From positions 3,224,001 to 3,288,000 of the forward strand of contig NZ_CP015600.1 of the NCBI RefSeq assembly GCF_001647715.1: a DNA stretch of 64,000 nucleotides, in the 5' to 3' direction. The notes beneath the pieces were generated by a model. It was not told where the DNA came from, searched no databases, and saw nothing but the letters and a program-made list of their open reading frames with translations. A program made the translations under genes and the position numbers. Of the stretch, positions 45,383 through 54,397 are shown piece after piece. Position 1 is the first letter of the stretch; the number at the start of each line of letters is the position of its first letter. This DNA comes from Pseudomonas antarctica. Lineage in GTDB: Bacteria > Pseudomonadota > Gammaproteobacteria > Pseudomonadales > Pseudomonadaceae.

Positions 45383-46303
45383 TTACCGCTGTTGCTGAAA
45401 GCGGGCGAATGCTTCGCTGTCGGGATAGGAGGTCTGCGTACCCAGCGCCATCACCGAGCAGGCGGAATACGCCACTGCCTGTTCCATGGCGTGACGAATC
45501 CCGCCGTCGCGGTTCCAGTGTTGAATGAAGCAACCAATAAAGGCGTCACCGGCACCGGTGGTATCACGGGCGGCAACCCGTTGGCCCGGCACTTGGAATT
45601 CACCCTCTTCACCCACGTACAGCGCGCCTTGCTCGCCAAGGGTGACAATCACGTGGCGAATACCGCTGGCTACCAGGGTTTTTGCGGCGGTGCGGGCTGA
45701 GTCCGGCGAGTCCACGGTCTGGCCGGTGATCAGCGCCAGTTCCGATTCGTTGGGGATCAGGAAATCCAATTTTGCCAAATGCTCGGCGCTCAACCCGGCC
45801 ATGGCCGGTGCCGGGTTGAGCAATACCGCAATGCCATGCCGGTGAGCGAATTCGATGGCGTAGTAGACCGTCTCCAGGTTGATCTCCAGTTGCAGCACGA
45901 TCAACGTGCACGCGCGCAGGTCGGCTGCTGCCGCATCGATATCCGCAGGCGACAAATGCGCGTTGGCGCCTTTGACGATCAAAATGCTGTTGTGGGAGTC
46001 GGCCCGGACAAAAATCGGCGCCACGCCGCTGGAAACGCCAGGCACCCGCTGCACATAACGGGTGTCGATACCAAAGTGCTGAAAGTTGGCCAGGGTGTTG
46101 TCGGCAAACATGTCGTCCCCGACCTTGCTCAACATCAACACATCCGCCCCAAGCTTGGCTGCCGCCACCGCCTGGTTGGCCCCTTTACCGCCGCAACCCA
46201 GGGCAAAGCCCGGTGCTTCCAGGGTTTCGCCCTGGCCCGGCATGCGGTCGATGTACGTAATCAAATCCACCATATTGCTGCCGATGACTGCGATCTTGCT
46301 CAT
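45383..46303 (-). CDS. deoK: Deoxyribokinase (PfkB family)
   Basis: This 306-aa sugar kinase phosphorylates 2-deoxyribose (and perhaps ribose) at O5. PfkB marks are GCGGKGANQAVAAAKLGADV near residue 37 and DTTGAGDAF with D253 as the base. The N-terminal GSNMVDLITYIDRMPGQGETLEAP resembles DeoK more than RbsK, from memory. ATG 46303 has GGTGGAAT upstream. It is the first gene of the minus-strand deoK-deoP-mutarotase operon, 26 bp before the permease, with a 16-bp palindrome at its promoter. Confidence 0.88.
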   Translation of the reverse strand: MSKIAVIGSNMVDLITYIDRMPGQGETLEAPGFALGCGGKGANQAVAAAKLGADVLMLSKVGDDMFADNTLANFQHFGIDTRYVQRVPGVSSGVAPIFVRADSHNSILIVKGANAHLSPADIDAAAADLRACTLIVLQLEINLETVYYAIEFAHRHGIAVLLNPAPAMAGLSAEHLAKLDFLIPNESELALITGQTVDSPDSARTAAKTLVASGIRHVIVTLGEQGALYVGEEGEFQVPGQRVAARDTTGAGDAFIGCFIQHWNRDGGIRHAMEQAVAYSACSVMALGTQTSYPDSEAFARFQQQR

Positions 46304-46598
46304 TGCTATTCCACCTTGTTGCGGCACGACCAGGCAGGTTGTGGCGCTCTTGTTTTGTTATTTAAATAACATTAGGTGTGAATATTCAATCTTTTTTTGC
46401 GATGAGAGATCAACGGAGTGTGCACATGGCCAGCAGCGGCCTTAAGCAGCTGCTGATCGACTGCGTCGGGTCTGCTCCATAGCCCGACTCAAAAAGGGCA
46501 AGGTCGCAATTATGTAGCGTGTGTGTAAGCGTCACCTTGTGTCCCCGGGGAGCGCTCACTAAGCTGGCCGATCTTTTTTGATGCAACCCGGAATCCCC
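46304..46598. other. deoK / exporter divergent region
   Basis: These 295 bp hold the DeoR-type palindrome at 46356-46371 and the promoters of deoK (minus) and the exporter (plus). I see no other clear motif. Confidence 0.5.
46356..46371. promoter_or_regulatory. Probable DeoR operator, deoK promoter
   Basis: TGTTATTTAAATAACA is a perfect 16-bp palindrome 53-68 bp upstream of deoK and resembles the deoC-deoR site. Confidence 0.65.
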
Positions 46599-47801
46599 AT
46601 GCCTCGAAGTATTGCCCACCTCGCCTTGCTGCTGGGGTTGATCACCGCCATAGGCCCTTTCGCCATCGACAGCTACTTGCCCGCGCTGCCCACCCTCGGG
46701 GCCAGCCTGCAGGCGTCGCCGGCGGCCGTGCAGATGAGCTTGACGGTGTTCTTCATGATCATTGGCGTGTGCCAGCTGTTCTACGGGCCCATCAGCGATG
46801 TGTTCGGTCGCAAGCCGCCGATTTATGCAGGGTTGGTGATTTTTGCCGTGGGCAGCGTCGGTTGTGCGCTGGCCCCCACTATTGAAGTGCTGATCGGCTT
46901 TCGTGCCCTGCAAGCGTTTGGTGCGTGCGCCGGCATGGTCATTCCCCGGGCCATCGTTCGTGACCTGTATACCGGCCATGAAGCGGCGCGCTTGATGGCC
47001 TTGCTGATGCTGGTGATGAGTGTTTCACCGATCCTGGCGCCCTTGGCCGGCAGCGTCGTCATTTCCCTTTGGAGTTGGCGTGAAGTGTTCGTGGCGCTGG
47101 CTGTCGTGGCGGTGCTGTGCCTGGTGATGACCATCGTGCAACTGCCGGAAACCCATCCGGCCGAACGCCGTTTGGGCAAGACCCTGGGCAATGCGTTCGG
47201 CAGCTACGGCGCCCTCCTTCGTGACCCGGTATTCACTGGCCTGTCGGTGGTGTGTGGCTTTGGCCTGGCGACGTTCTTTGTGTTTATCGGCAGCGCACCG
47301 TTCGTATACATCGAGTACTTCGGACTGACGCCGACGCAATTCAGCCTGTGCTTTGCAGTAAACGCTGCCTCATTCTTTGCCATGAGCCAACTGACGGCGC
47401 GCCTGAGTGCGCGCTTTGGCCTGGCCCCACTGATTCGCTGGTCGGTTGTAGGCGTTGCCGTGGTCATGACATTGCTGGCCACCACCACGCTATGGAGCGA
47501 CAACCTGGCGTTGATGATGGCGCTGCTGTTTATCGGTTTCGGCTTTCTCGGCCTGTTACTGCCGGCCGCGGGGGTGTTGTCCATGGAAGATCATGGTGCC
47601 GTAGCGGGTTCCGCGTCGGCGCTGCTCGGTGCTATCCAAATGATCACGGCGGCCGTCTCGATGACCCTGGTTGGTGTGTTTGCCGACCACACACCTGCCC
47701 CCATGCTGATTGGCATCGCGCTGTGTGCCGTCGCCGCAATGCTGGTCACCCTGTGGACCCTGCGTCGTTTACCGACTCATCTGGCCCGCGCAAGGTCCTG
47801 A
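46599..47801 (+). CDS. Bcr/CflA-family drug exporter
   Basis: This 400-aa protein is a 12-helix MFS exporter of the Bcr/CflA branch. The first helix has the family signature AIGPFAIDSYLPALP, and the motif A region is YGPISDVFGRKPP between helices 2 and 3. It probably expels bicyclomycin-like or other toxic compounds by H+ antiport. An ATG at 46581 would add six residues. It is monocistronic. Confidence 0.9.
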   Translation: MPRSIAHLALLLGLITAIGPFAIDSYLPALPTLGASLQASPAAVQMSLTVFFMIIGVCQLFYGPISDVFGRKPPIYAGLVIFAVGSVGCALAPTIEVLIGFRALQAFGACAGMVIPRAIVRDLYTGHEAARLMALLMLVMSVSPILAPLAGSVVISLWSWREVFVALAVVAVLCLVMTIVQLPETHPAERRLGKTLGNAFGSYGALLRDPVFTGLSVVCGFGLATFFVFIGSAPFVYIEYFGLTPTQFSLCFAVNAASFFAMSQLTARLSARFGLAPLIRWSVVGVAVVMTLLATTTLWSDNLALMMALLFIGFGFLGLLLPAAGVLSMEDHGAVAGSASALLGAIQMITAAVSMTLVGVFADHTPAPMLIGIALCAVAAMLVTLWTLRRLPTHLARARS

Positions 47802-47912
47802 CATTGTTTTGACTGATAGCCGTTATTGGCCGGAATCCGTTCTGGGGCGGGGCCAGGCTTTATAGAATGGCGACCACAGTCAAACCGCCACCGATCGGTG
47901 CTGGAGGTCGTC

Positions 47913-48176
47913 ATGCGTTACCTGTTTATTGCACTGCTGAGCGTGGTCAGCACTTTCGCCGCCGCCCAGGGCGCCCCCAATCCGGGCGCGGACAAACCGG
48001 TCAATCAGGCCGACAATTACGCCGAAGACTTGGACATCGCCAAGGCCGTGCGCAATACCAACGCCGCGTCCGCCACCTGCGGCCCGGTCAAGGGCCATGT
48101 TGTGTACGTTGACAGCCAGGGCGTGCGTCACGAACTGGACTATAGGCGGGTCGGTGACACCTGCCCGCACAGTTAA
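47913..48176 (+). CDS. DUF2790 periplasmic protein
   Basis: This 87-aa protein has a signal peptide (MRYLFIALLSVVSTFAAAQG) and the DUF2790 core YAEDLDIAKAV...CGPVKGHVVYVDSQGVRHELDYRRVGDTC with two cysteines that could bridge. The family is widespread in Pseudomonas and several members respond to copper or stress. ATG 47913 has a CTGGAGG site; the 87 upstream bases in frame are not coding-like. Confidence 0.9.
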   Translation: MRYLFIALLSVVSTFAAAQGAPNPGADKPVNQADNYAEDLDIAKAVRNTNAASATCGPVKGHVVYVDSQGVRHELDYRRVGDTCPHS

Positions 48177-48182
48177 GCTCAC

Positions 48183-49097
48183 TTACAAATCAAACCGGTC
48201 CACCGCCCGCCGCCGCTCGTTGTCATCGCGCACGTCATAACTGGCGGTCGTCTGGATATTGGAGTGATGCGCCAGTTTCTGCGCGATCGACAGGTCATGC
48301 TCTTCGATCACCCGGGTGATGAAAGACCGTCGGAAATCATGGGGCATGATCTTCACGCCCACCTGTTCGCCGCGCTGACGGGCGATGTAGTAGATCGCGT
48401 GCTTGGTAATGCGTTCGCGCGTGATATGGCTGCCCCGGCGGATACGATTGAACAGAAATGGATCGTCCTGTTCGCCTTCCTTGAGGTGTTCGCGGCGAAA
48501 CTCCAGCCATGCTTGCAGCTTGGCAAACGCCCAGGCGGGTGCGTACTTGATCAGTTCCTTGTTGCCCTTGCCGGTCACGCGCAAGCTGCGTTCGTCGAAG
48601 TTGATCTGCGCCAGGTCGAGGTTGACCGACTCCGACTTGCGCATGCCCGAGCCATACAAAATACCGATCACCGCCGCATCCCGCAGGCCCTGGGGGCGTG
48701 GGTCGGCGGCGCAGACGTCCATCATTTCGCGGATCAGTGTGCGCCGCAGGTTACGGCCCTGCCCCAGGCGGGTACCGGGCGCAGCCTTGACCGAACGCAT
48801 CTTCAACAGGTGGTCCTGGCTGATCAAGCTCATGCGCCACGCCTCGTTCATTACCCCGCGCACCGCATTTACATACAACGAAGAGGTGTTCGGCGCATAG
48901 CCGTCCTCGCGCAACGCGGCGACCAGGGCAATCACGTGTTCGGGTTGCAGCAGGTGCCAGTCGATCTCTTCGAGATTGATGTCTTCAAAACCGAGTCGGT
49001 CGGCGGCGTCCTGCAGCACGTAACGCATGATCAGTTGACTGGAGGGCGCCAGGCGGGTGAGGTAGAGGGTCAGCGGGTTGCGGATAGACTCAGTCAA
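48183..49097 (-). CDS. Tyrosine recombinase (integrase family)
   Basis: This 304-aa recombinase has a SAM-like N-terminal DNA-binding domain and a catalytic domain with the expected residues: R153 (GSGMRKSES), a lysine at about K178-K180 (GKGNKE), H253 and R256 (HDFRRSF), H277 (LAHHSNIQTT) and Y287. No phage or transposon genes flank it, so it is a solitary integrase. It is too divergent to be XerC or XerD, although it lies 9 kb from dif. A 12-bp inverted repeat lies just upstream. Confidence 0.93.
   Translation of the reverse strand: MTESIRNPLTLYLTRLAPSSQLIMRYVLQDAADRLGFEDINLEEIDWHLLQPEHVIALVAALREDGYAPNTSSLYVNAVRGVMNEAWRMSLISQDHLLKMRSVKAAPGTRLGQGRNLRRTLIREMMDVCAADPRPQGLRDAAVIGILYGSGMRKSESVNLDLAQINFDERSLRVTGKGNKELIKYAPAWAFAKLQAWLEFRREHLKEGEQDDPFLFNRIRRGSHITRERITKHAIYYIARQRGEQVGVKIMPHDFRRSFITRVIEEHDLSIAQKLAHHSNIQTTASYDVRDDNERRRAVDRFDL
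48757..48764 (-). other. KOPS octamer (right arm)
   Basis: GGGCAGGG on the minus strand, inside the recombinase gene, points toward dif. Confidence 0.5.
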
Positions 49098-49116
49098 GGT
49101 AGATCAGCCTTTGGAT

Positions 49117-49156
49117 TAAATACCTCGACCAACTCATTGTTTAATCGAGGTATTTA
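49117..49156. repeat. 12-bp inverted repeat upstream of recombinase
   Basis: TAAATACCTCGA at 49117-49128 and its exact complement TCGAGGTATTTA at 49145-49156 flank a 16-bp spacer. The left arm starts 20 bp before the recombinase start. It could be the enzyme's own crossover site or an autoregulatory operator. Confidence 0.7.
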
Positions 49157-49205
49157 GTGAATTGGCGAGCGCCGAGTTTAACGCACGACCGGCCCTTGCA
49201 CAAAA

Positions 49206-50024
49206 TCACTGGGCCGATTCGTCATCCTCTGTGGCGTCTTCGGGCTGAGGCTGGGTTTGGGTCTGGCTCCATTCAGTGTCCTGTTTCTGCATCAGCCCAA
49301 ACCAATGCTGGCGCATGAACGCCAGGTAACCGTCCGGCGCCTTGGCGAAATCACTCTCATCGCCATAGCAGCCGGGAAGCGGCAACTCCGTGCCCTGCTC
49401 CTTGTACTGGCTGACCAGCGCCTGTTGCGCTGCAATAGAGCAGTCCGTCGGCAGCGGCATGCCACGCAGGGCGCCAGCTTCCTCGTCCCACCAACTCGCG
49501 CCGACGCGATCGACACCGCGCAGGCGGTACTTCTGGGATTTGCCGACATGCATGATCAGTTTGAATTCACGGGGGCTGACGTCGCTGGTGCACGTTCGCG
49601 AATAGCCCACGGTCGCCTGGGTCATGCCATCCCCGGCCAGGTCGGTGACCTTGGTCGCCGCCATGTCAAAGCGCAGCGCTGCATCGAATTGGCAATGCTG
49701 CACGTCGTCATAAAGCATCCAGACGCGTTTGGGATGGTCGCCCGCCAGCAGGTATTGGGCCGCATAGACGAAGGCCGACTGGGTGCCGTCATCGTCACGC
49801 TCGCCAACTTGCTCGGCGAGTACCAGCAGGTTTTTGCCTTGGCGGTCGTCCCAGGTATAGGCGGCGACCTGCTTGCCACGCACTTCCACGCCCTCCGGTA
49901 CCTGCTCGATGCGCGAGAGCACTACCCCGTCGTCGGCCCGTACGGTCGTGACACAGGCCACGGCCATCAACAATCCCATCAACGCAGGCCGTAATTGGCC
50001 GCGAAAAAGCTGCACGCTATTCAT
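49206..50024 (-). CDS. Exported hypothetical protein
   Basis: This 272-aa protein has a signal peptide (LMGLLMAVACVTTVRADDG) and a mature domain with TWDDRQGKNLLVLAEQ and DLAGDGMTQATVGYSRTCTSD, which resembles the repeat-like D-x-D/G-x-x-E/x segments of the M949_RS01915 surface protein group, though I am unsure. The C-terminus is acidic and Gln-rich (QTQTQPQPEDATEDDESAQ). No catalytic motif is evident. Confidence 0.8.
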   Translation of the reverse strand: MNSVQLFRGQLRPALMGLLMAVACVTTVRADDGVVLSRIEQVPEGVEVRGKQVAAYTWDDRQGKNLLVLAEQVGERDDDGTQSAFVYAAQYLLAGDHPKRVWMLYDDVQHCQFDAALRFDMAATKVTDLAGDGMTQATVGYSRTCTSDVSPREFKLIMHVGKSQKYRLRGVDRVGASWWDEEAGALRGMPLPTDCSIAAQQALVSQYKEQGTELPLPGCYGDESDFAKAPDGYLAFMRQHWFGLMQKQDTEWSQTQTQPQPEDATEDDESAQ

Positions 50025-50351
50025 CCGAGTACCCTGGCAAGAGATGGCTTACTTTACCGGCACTTGAAGGGCAATGCAGAGAAGATTGTTGAATTACAAT
50101 CGGTCGGCGGCACAACGCTGAAATAACCCAGCAGTTTTACCCGGTAAACCTATTGCTTGGCGCTTCAGTCACTTAGCTGAACCCTAGCTGTCTACCTGTC
50201 AAATAAACGAGTTTTTCATCCGCCTTTCATATTCGTTCAACATTTTTCCGCTTAACCTTGGCCGCAGAACTTGAGAACAAACCGCGTTTTTACCGACTAA
50301 CCTGTTGATTACGCTTTACCTTTCATATATTTCGTCTTTAATCTGATACCC

Positions 50352-50417
50352 ATGGAAGAATCCGTTGCCCGTCTTCAGGAAAGTCGAATGAATGCCGCAA
50401 ACCCACGCTACGTTTAA
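50352..50417 (+). CDS. Possible 21-codon leader peptide
   Basis: ATG 50352 encodes MEESVARLQESRMNAANPRYV and ends in TAA at 50415-50417, exactly where the 9-bp hairpin begins. There is no good ribosome site, so translation is uncertain. The overlap of stop codon and hairpin arm would suit a translation-sensing attenuator. Confidence 0.3.
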   Translation: MEESVARLQESRMNAANPRYV

Positions 50418-50443
50418 TCAGTCAGCGTTTTACCGACTGATTA
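50415..50443 (+). promoter_or_regulatory. Hairpin upstream of arnC
   Basis: TAATCAGTC pairs exactly with GACTGATTA across an 11-nt loop. There is no T tract, so it is not a simple terminator; it ends 47 bp before arnC. Confidence 0.5.
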
Positions 50444-50490
50444 CTGCTGTTTTCACGCTTCAATTGCTCTAGCCCCGAGGTCATGAATCT

Positions 50491-51525
50491 TTGAAACCCT
50501 ACCCTATTCATTGCGTGTCGATCGTTATCCCGGTCTACAACGAACAAGAGAGCCTGCCTGAATTGCTGCGTCGCACGACGGCAGCCTGCAAGCAACTGGC
50601 TTACGAATACGAAATCATCCTGGTGGATGACGGTAGCCGCGACAACTCGGCTCAATTGCTTGAAGACGCCGCCGCTGAAGACGGCAGCAACGTGGTGGCG
50701 GTGATCCTCAACCGTAACTACGGCCAGCATGCGGCGATCATGGCCGGCTTCGAGCAGTGCCGGGGCGAGGTGGTCATCACCCTCGACGCCGACCTGCAGA
50801 ACCCGCCCGAAGAGATCCCGCGCCTGGTGGAACAAGCTGCCCTGGGTTACGACGTGGTGGCAACCGTGCGTAACAACCGCCAGGACTCGGCCTTCCGCCG
50901 CTGGCCTTCGCGCCTGATCAACCTGGCGGTGCAACGCTCCACCGGCGTGGCCATGACCGACTACGGCTGCATGCTGCGCGCCTACCGCCGCACCATCGTC
51001 GACGCCATGCTCGCCTGCCGTGAGCGCAGCACCTTTATTCCGATCCTGGCCAACGGCTTTGCCCGGCACACGACCGAGATTCTGGTGCATCACGCCGAGC
51101 GCGAGCACGGCGAGTCCAAATACAGCGCGATGCGCCTGATCAGCCTGATGTTCGACCTGCTGACCTGCATGACCACCACCCCGCTGCGCCTGCTGAGCAT
51201 CGTCGGTTTCAGCCTGGCGGCGCTGGGCATGCTGTTTGCCTTTGCACTGGTATTCCTGCGATTGGTCTTCGGTGCCGAATGGGCAGGCTCAGGCACGTTT
51301 GTACTGTTTGCGGTATTGTTCGTGTTCACCGGCGGTCAATTCATCGGCATGGGCCTCTTGGGTGAATACCTGGGCCGCATGTACAGTGACGTGCGCGCCC
51401 GCCCACGCTTCTTTATTGAAAAAGTGCTGCGTAACCAACCCGCAGCACCTGCTCCGGTCGTCGTGGTCGACGGCCTGACAAGTTCTCACACTTCCACTTC
51501 TCCTTCCGATCAGGTTTCGTCATGA
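50491..51525 (+). CDS. arnC: Undecaprenyl-phosphate Ara4FN transferase
   Basis: This 344-aa GT2 membrane enzyme transfers formylated aminoarabinose from UDP to undecaprenyl phosphate. The GT-A core has [21 protein letters not shown] and the DAD metal site in [15 protein letters not shown], followed by two C-terminal membrane helices. It starts at TTG 50491, with CGAGGTC upstream. It is the first gene here; arnB, the aminotransferase step before it, is absent. The stop overlaps arnA (ATGA). Confidence 0.95.
   Translation: MKPYPIHCVSIVIPVYNEQESLPELLRRTTAACKQLAYEYEIILVDDGSRDNSAQLLEDAAAEDGSNVVAVILNRNYGQHAAIMAGFEQCRGEVVITLDADLQNPPEEIPRLVEQAALGYDVVATVRNNRQDSAFRRWPSRLINLAVQRSTGVAMTDYGCMLRAYRRTIVDAMLACRERSTFIPILANGFARHTTEILVHHAEREHGESKYSAMRLISLMFDLLTCMTTTPLRLLSIVGFSLAALGMLFAFALVFLRLVFGAEWAGSGTFVLFAVLFVFTGGQFIGMGLLGEYLGRMYSDVRARPRFFIEKVLRNQPAAPAPVVVVDGLTSSHTSTSPSDQVSS
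50497..50504 (-). other. KOPS octamer (right arm)
   Basis: GGGTAGGG on the minus strand at the start of arnC points toward dif. Confidence 0.5.
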
Positions 51526-53513
51526 ATTCAAAAGCTGTTGTCTTCGCTTATCACGATATTGGCTGTGCAGGCATTGAAGCCCTGCTGACCGCCGGCTACG
51601 ACATTGCTGCCGTGTTCACCCATGCCGACGACCCCAAGGAAAATAATTTCTACGGCTCCGTCGCCCAACTCTGTGCCCGCAACGGCATCCCGGTACACGC
51701 ACCGGAAGACGCCAACCACCCACTGTGGATCGAGCGCATTGCCAAGCTGAACCCGGATTTCATCTTCTCGTTCTACTACCGCAACCTGCTGAGCGAAGCC
51801 CTGCTGGCCACCGCCAAAAAAGGTGCGTTCAACCTGCACGGCTCGCTGCTGCCTAAGTACCGTGGCCGCGCCCCGGCCAACTGGGTGCTGGTAAACGGCG
51901 AAACCGAAACCGGCGTGACCCTGCACCGCATGGTCAAGCGTGCCGACGCTGGCGCGATCCTGGCCCAGCAAAAAGTCGTTATCGACCGCACTGACACTGG
52001 CCTGACCCTGCACGCCAAACTGCGTGAAGCGGCCACCAACCTGCTGCGTGATGCCCTGCCACAACTGGCCCAAGGCAAGCTGGCGGAAACTGCCCAGAAC
52101 GAAAGCCAGGCGACCTACTTCGGCCGCCGCACCGCTGCCGATGGCAAACTGGACTGGAAAAAGCCGGCTGAAGAGCTGTTCAACCTGGTTCGCGCCGTCA
52201 CCCAACCTTACCCGGGCGCCTTCTGCGCCGTAGGCGAGCACAAACTGATCGTTTGGCAAGCCGATGTGGTCAAGGGCAACGAAGGCATTGCCCCGGGCCG
52301 TGTGATCAGCGTCAACCCGCTGCGCATCGCCTGCGGTGAAGATTCCCTGGTGGTCAAGTTTGGCCAGCGCAACGAAAACGGCCTGTACCTGGCCGGTCCT
52401 TCCCTGGCCGACGAGTTGGGCCTGGTGGACGGTTCCGTACTGCGCGGCGCCGAGTCCGGCCGCAAGCCACGTCGTACTCGCGTACTGATCCTGGGTGTGA
52501 ACGGTTTCATCGGTAACCACCTGTCAGAGCGCCTGCTGCGTGACGACCGTTACGAAATCTACGGCCTGGATATCGGTTCCGACGCTATCGAGCGCCTGCG
52601 CAGCCACCCGAACTTCCACTACGTGGAAGGCGACATCAGCATTCACTCCGAGTGGATCGAGTACCACATCAAGAAGTGCGACGTGGTCCTGCCGCTGGTG
52701 GCCATCGCTACCCCTATCGAATACACCCGTAACCCACTGCGCGTGTTCGAACTGGACTTTGAAGAGAACCTGAAACTGGTTCGCTACTGCGTCAAGTACA
52801 ACAAGCGTGTGATCTTCCCGTCGACCTCCGAAGTCTATGGCATGTGCCAGGACCAGTACTTCGACGAAGACACCTCCAACCTGGTGGTTGGCCCGGTCAA
52901 CAAGCAACGCTGGATCTACTCGGTCTCCAAGCAACTGCTGGACCGTGTGATCTGGGCTTACGGCGACAAAGGCCTGAACTTCACCCTGTTCCGTCCGTTC
53001 AACTGGATGGGCCCGCGCCTGGACCGTCTGGACTCGGCACGTATCGGCAGCTCCCGTGCAATCACCCAGTTGATCCTGAACCTGGTAGAAGGCACGCCGA
53101 TCCGCCTGTTCGACGGTGGCGAGCAGAAGCGTTGCTTCACCGACATCGCTGACGGCATCGAAGCCCTGGCACGCATCATTGATAACGACAACGATGTCTG
53201 CAATGGCCAGATCATCAACATCGGCAACCCGGAAAACGAAGCCAGCATTCGTCAGCTGGGCGAAGAGCTGCTGCGTCAGTTCGAAGCTCACCCGCTGCGT
53301 AGCAACTTCCCTCCGTTCGCCGGTTTCCGCGACGTAGAGAGCAAGGCGTTCTACGGCACCGGTTACCAGGACGTGGCGCACCGCAAGCCAAGCATCGAAA
53401 ACGCCAAGCGCCTGCTGAACTGGGAGCCAACCGTTGAGATGAGCGAAACCATCGGTAACACCCTGGACTTCTTCCTTAAAGAAGCCATGCTCGAAATCGC
53501 GGACAAGCGCTGA
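51522..53513 (+). CDS. arnA: Bifunctional UDP-Ara4N formyltransferase/UDP-GlcA decarboxylase
   Basis: This 663-aa enzyme performs two steps of aminoarabinose synthesis. The N-terminal domain (1-~300) is a formyltransferase with [18 protein letters not shown], containing the catalytic histidine. The C-terminal domain (from ~315) is an SDR decarboxylase with [15 protein letters not shown] and the SxxxYxxxK region (STSEVYG, then [10 protein letters not shown]). Its length matches E. coli ArnA. It overlaps arnC and abuts arnD by one base (TGATG). Confidence 0.97.
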   Translation: MNSKAVVFAYHDIGCAGIEALLTAGYDIAAVFTHADDPKENNFYGSVAQLCARNGIPVHAPEDANHPLWIERIAKLNPDFIFSFYYRNLLSEALLATAKKGAFNLHGSLLPKYRGRAPANWVLVNGETETGVTLHRMVKRADAGAILAQQKVVIDRTDTGLTLHAKLREAATNLLRDALPQLAQGKLAETAQNESQATYFGRRTAADGKLDWKKPAEELFNLVRAVTQPYPGAFCAVGEHKLIVWQADVVKGNEGIAPGRVISVNPLRIACGEDSLVVKFGQRNENGLYLAGPSLADELGLVDGSVLRGAESGRKPRRTRVLILGVNGFIGNHLSERLLRDDRYEIYGLDIGSDAIERLRSHPNFHYVEGDISIHSEWIEYHIKKCDVVLPLVAIATPIEYTRNPLRVFELDFEENLKLVRYCVKYNKRVIFPSTSEVYGMCQDQYFDEDTSNLVVGPVNKQRWIYSVSKQLLDRVIWAYGDKGLNFTLFRPFNWMGPRLDRLDSARIGSSRAITQLILNLVEGTPIRLFDGGEQKRCFTDIADGIEALARIIDNDNDVCNGQIINIGNPENEASIRQLGEELLRQFEAHPLRSNFPPFAGFRDVESKAFYGTGYQDVAHRKPSIENAKRLLNWEPTVEMSETIGNTLDFFLKEAMLEIADKR

Positions 53514-54397
53514 TGCAGGCAGGTCTTCGCATCGACGTCGACACCTACCGTGGCACCCGTGAAGGTGTGCCGCGGTTGCTTGAATCCCTGGATGAAGCCG
53601 GGGTGAAAGCGACGTTCTTCTTCAGCGTTGGGCCGGACAACATGGGGCGCCACTTGTGGCGCCTCATCCGTCCGCAATTCCTGTGGAAGATGCTGCGTTC
53701 CAATGCCGCCGGGCTGTATGGCTGGGATATCTTGCTGGCCGGCACCGCCTGGCCGGGCAAGCCGATTGGCCGTGACCTGGGGCATTTGATGCGCCAGGCC
53801 AAGGCCGCCGGCCATGAAGTCGGCCTGCACGCGTGGGACCACCACGGCTGGCAGGCCAACACCGGGCGCTGGAGCGACGCACAACTGGTAGAGCAGATTC
53901 GTCGCGGCGTCGACACCTTGAGCGACATTCTCGGTGAACGCATCGACTGTTCCGCCGCCGCCGGCTGGCGTGCCGATGAACGCGTGGTGCAAGCCAAACA
54001 AGGTTTCAACTTTCGCTACAACAGTGATTGCCGGGGCAGCAGCCTGTTTCGACCCACCTTGGCCGATGGCAGTGCGGGCACCCCACAAATTCCGGTAGAC
54101 CTGCCGACCTTCGACGAAGTCGTCGGTCCGGTGGTGGCTGCCAAAGATTTCAACAGCTTTATTCTTGACCGGTTTACCGCGTCAAAGCTGAACGTCTACA
54201 CGATCCACGCAGAAGTAGAAGGGATTCTGATGGCTGAAGATTTTCGCCAGTTGCTCGCCCAGGCCGGGCAGCGCGGCATCGACTTCAAACCCTTGGGCGA
54301 TCTGCTGCCCGCGGATGTGACCACCCTGCCCCAGCAACACCTGGTGCGCGGCGCGCTGAGCGGCCGCGAGGGATGGCTCGGAGTACAGCAGGCATGA
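53513..54397 (+). CDS. arnD: Ara4FN-lipid deformylase
   Basis: This 294-aa polysaccharide-deacetylase family enzyme removes the formyl group from undecaprenyl-P-Ara4FN. The metal/catalytic motif is [11 protein letters not shown] (D near the N-terminus), with [13 protein letters not shown] as the second histidine motif and RTDERV-type sequence [12 protein letters not shown]. The start shares the TGATG with arnA and the end overlaps arnT (ATGA). Confidence 0.96.
   Translation: MQAGLRIDVDTYRGTREGVPRLLESLDEAGVKATFFFSVGPDNMGRHLWRLIRPQFLWKMLRSNAAGLYGWDILLAGTAWPGKPIGRDLGHLMRQAKAAGHEVGLHAWDHHGWQANTGRWSDAQLVEQIRRGVDTLSDILGERIDCSAAAGWRADERVVQAKQGFNFRYNSDCRGSSLFRPTLADGSAGTPQIPVDLPTFDEVVGPVVAAKDFNSFILDRFTASKLNVYTIHAEVEGILMAEDFRQLLAQAGQRGIDFKPLGDLLPADVTTLPQQHLVRGALSGREGWLGVQQA
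54324..54331 (-). other. KOPS octamer (right arm)
   Basis: GGGCAGGG on the minus strand, inside arnD, points toward dif. Confidence 0.5.

Larger units (their letters stand above)
50025..50490. other. Leader region of the arn operon
   Basis: This 466-bp region precedes arnC, where other pseudomonads have arnB. I see no arnB remnant. It has two CCTTTCATAT repeats (50223, 50319), two GCGTTTT(T)ACCGACT repeats (50285, 50425), a 21-codon leader ORF (50352-50417) and a 9-bp hairpin (50415-50443). Confidence 0.6.

Noticed and set aside
48183..49097. Prophage or integrative element
   Set aside because: No phage, relaxase, tRNA target or direct-repeat attachment pair is visible around the recombinase.
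48264..49157. Long plus-strand frame opposite the recombinase
   Set aside because: It is the shadow of a gene with a full catalytic set on the other strand; the translation has no domain.
50025..50490. Decayed arnB upstream of arnC
   Set aside because: No aminotransferase motif is found in any frame I could read.
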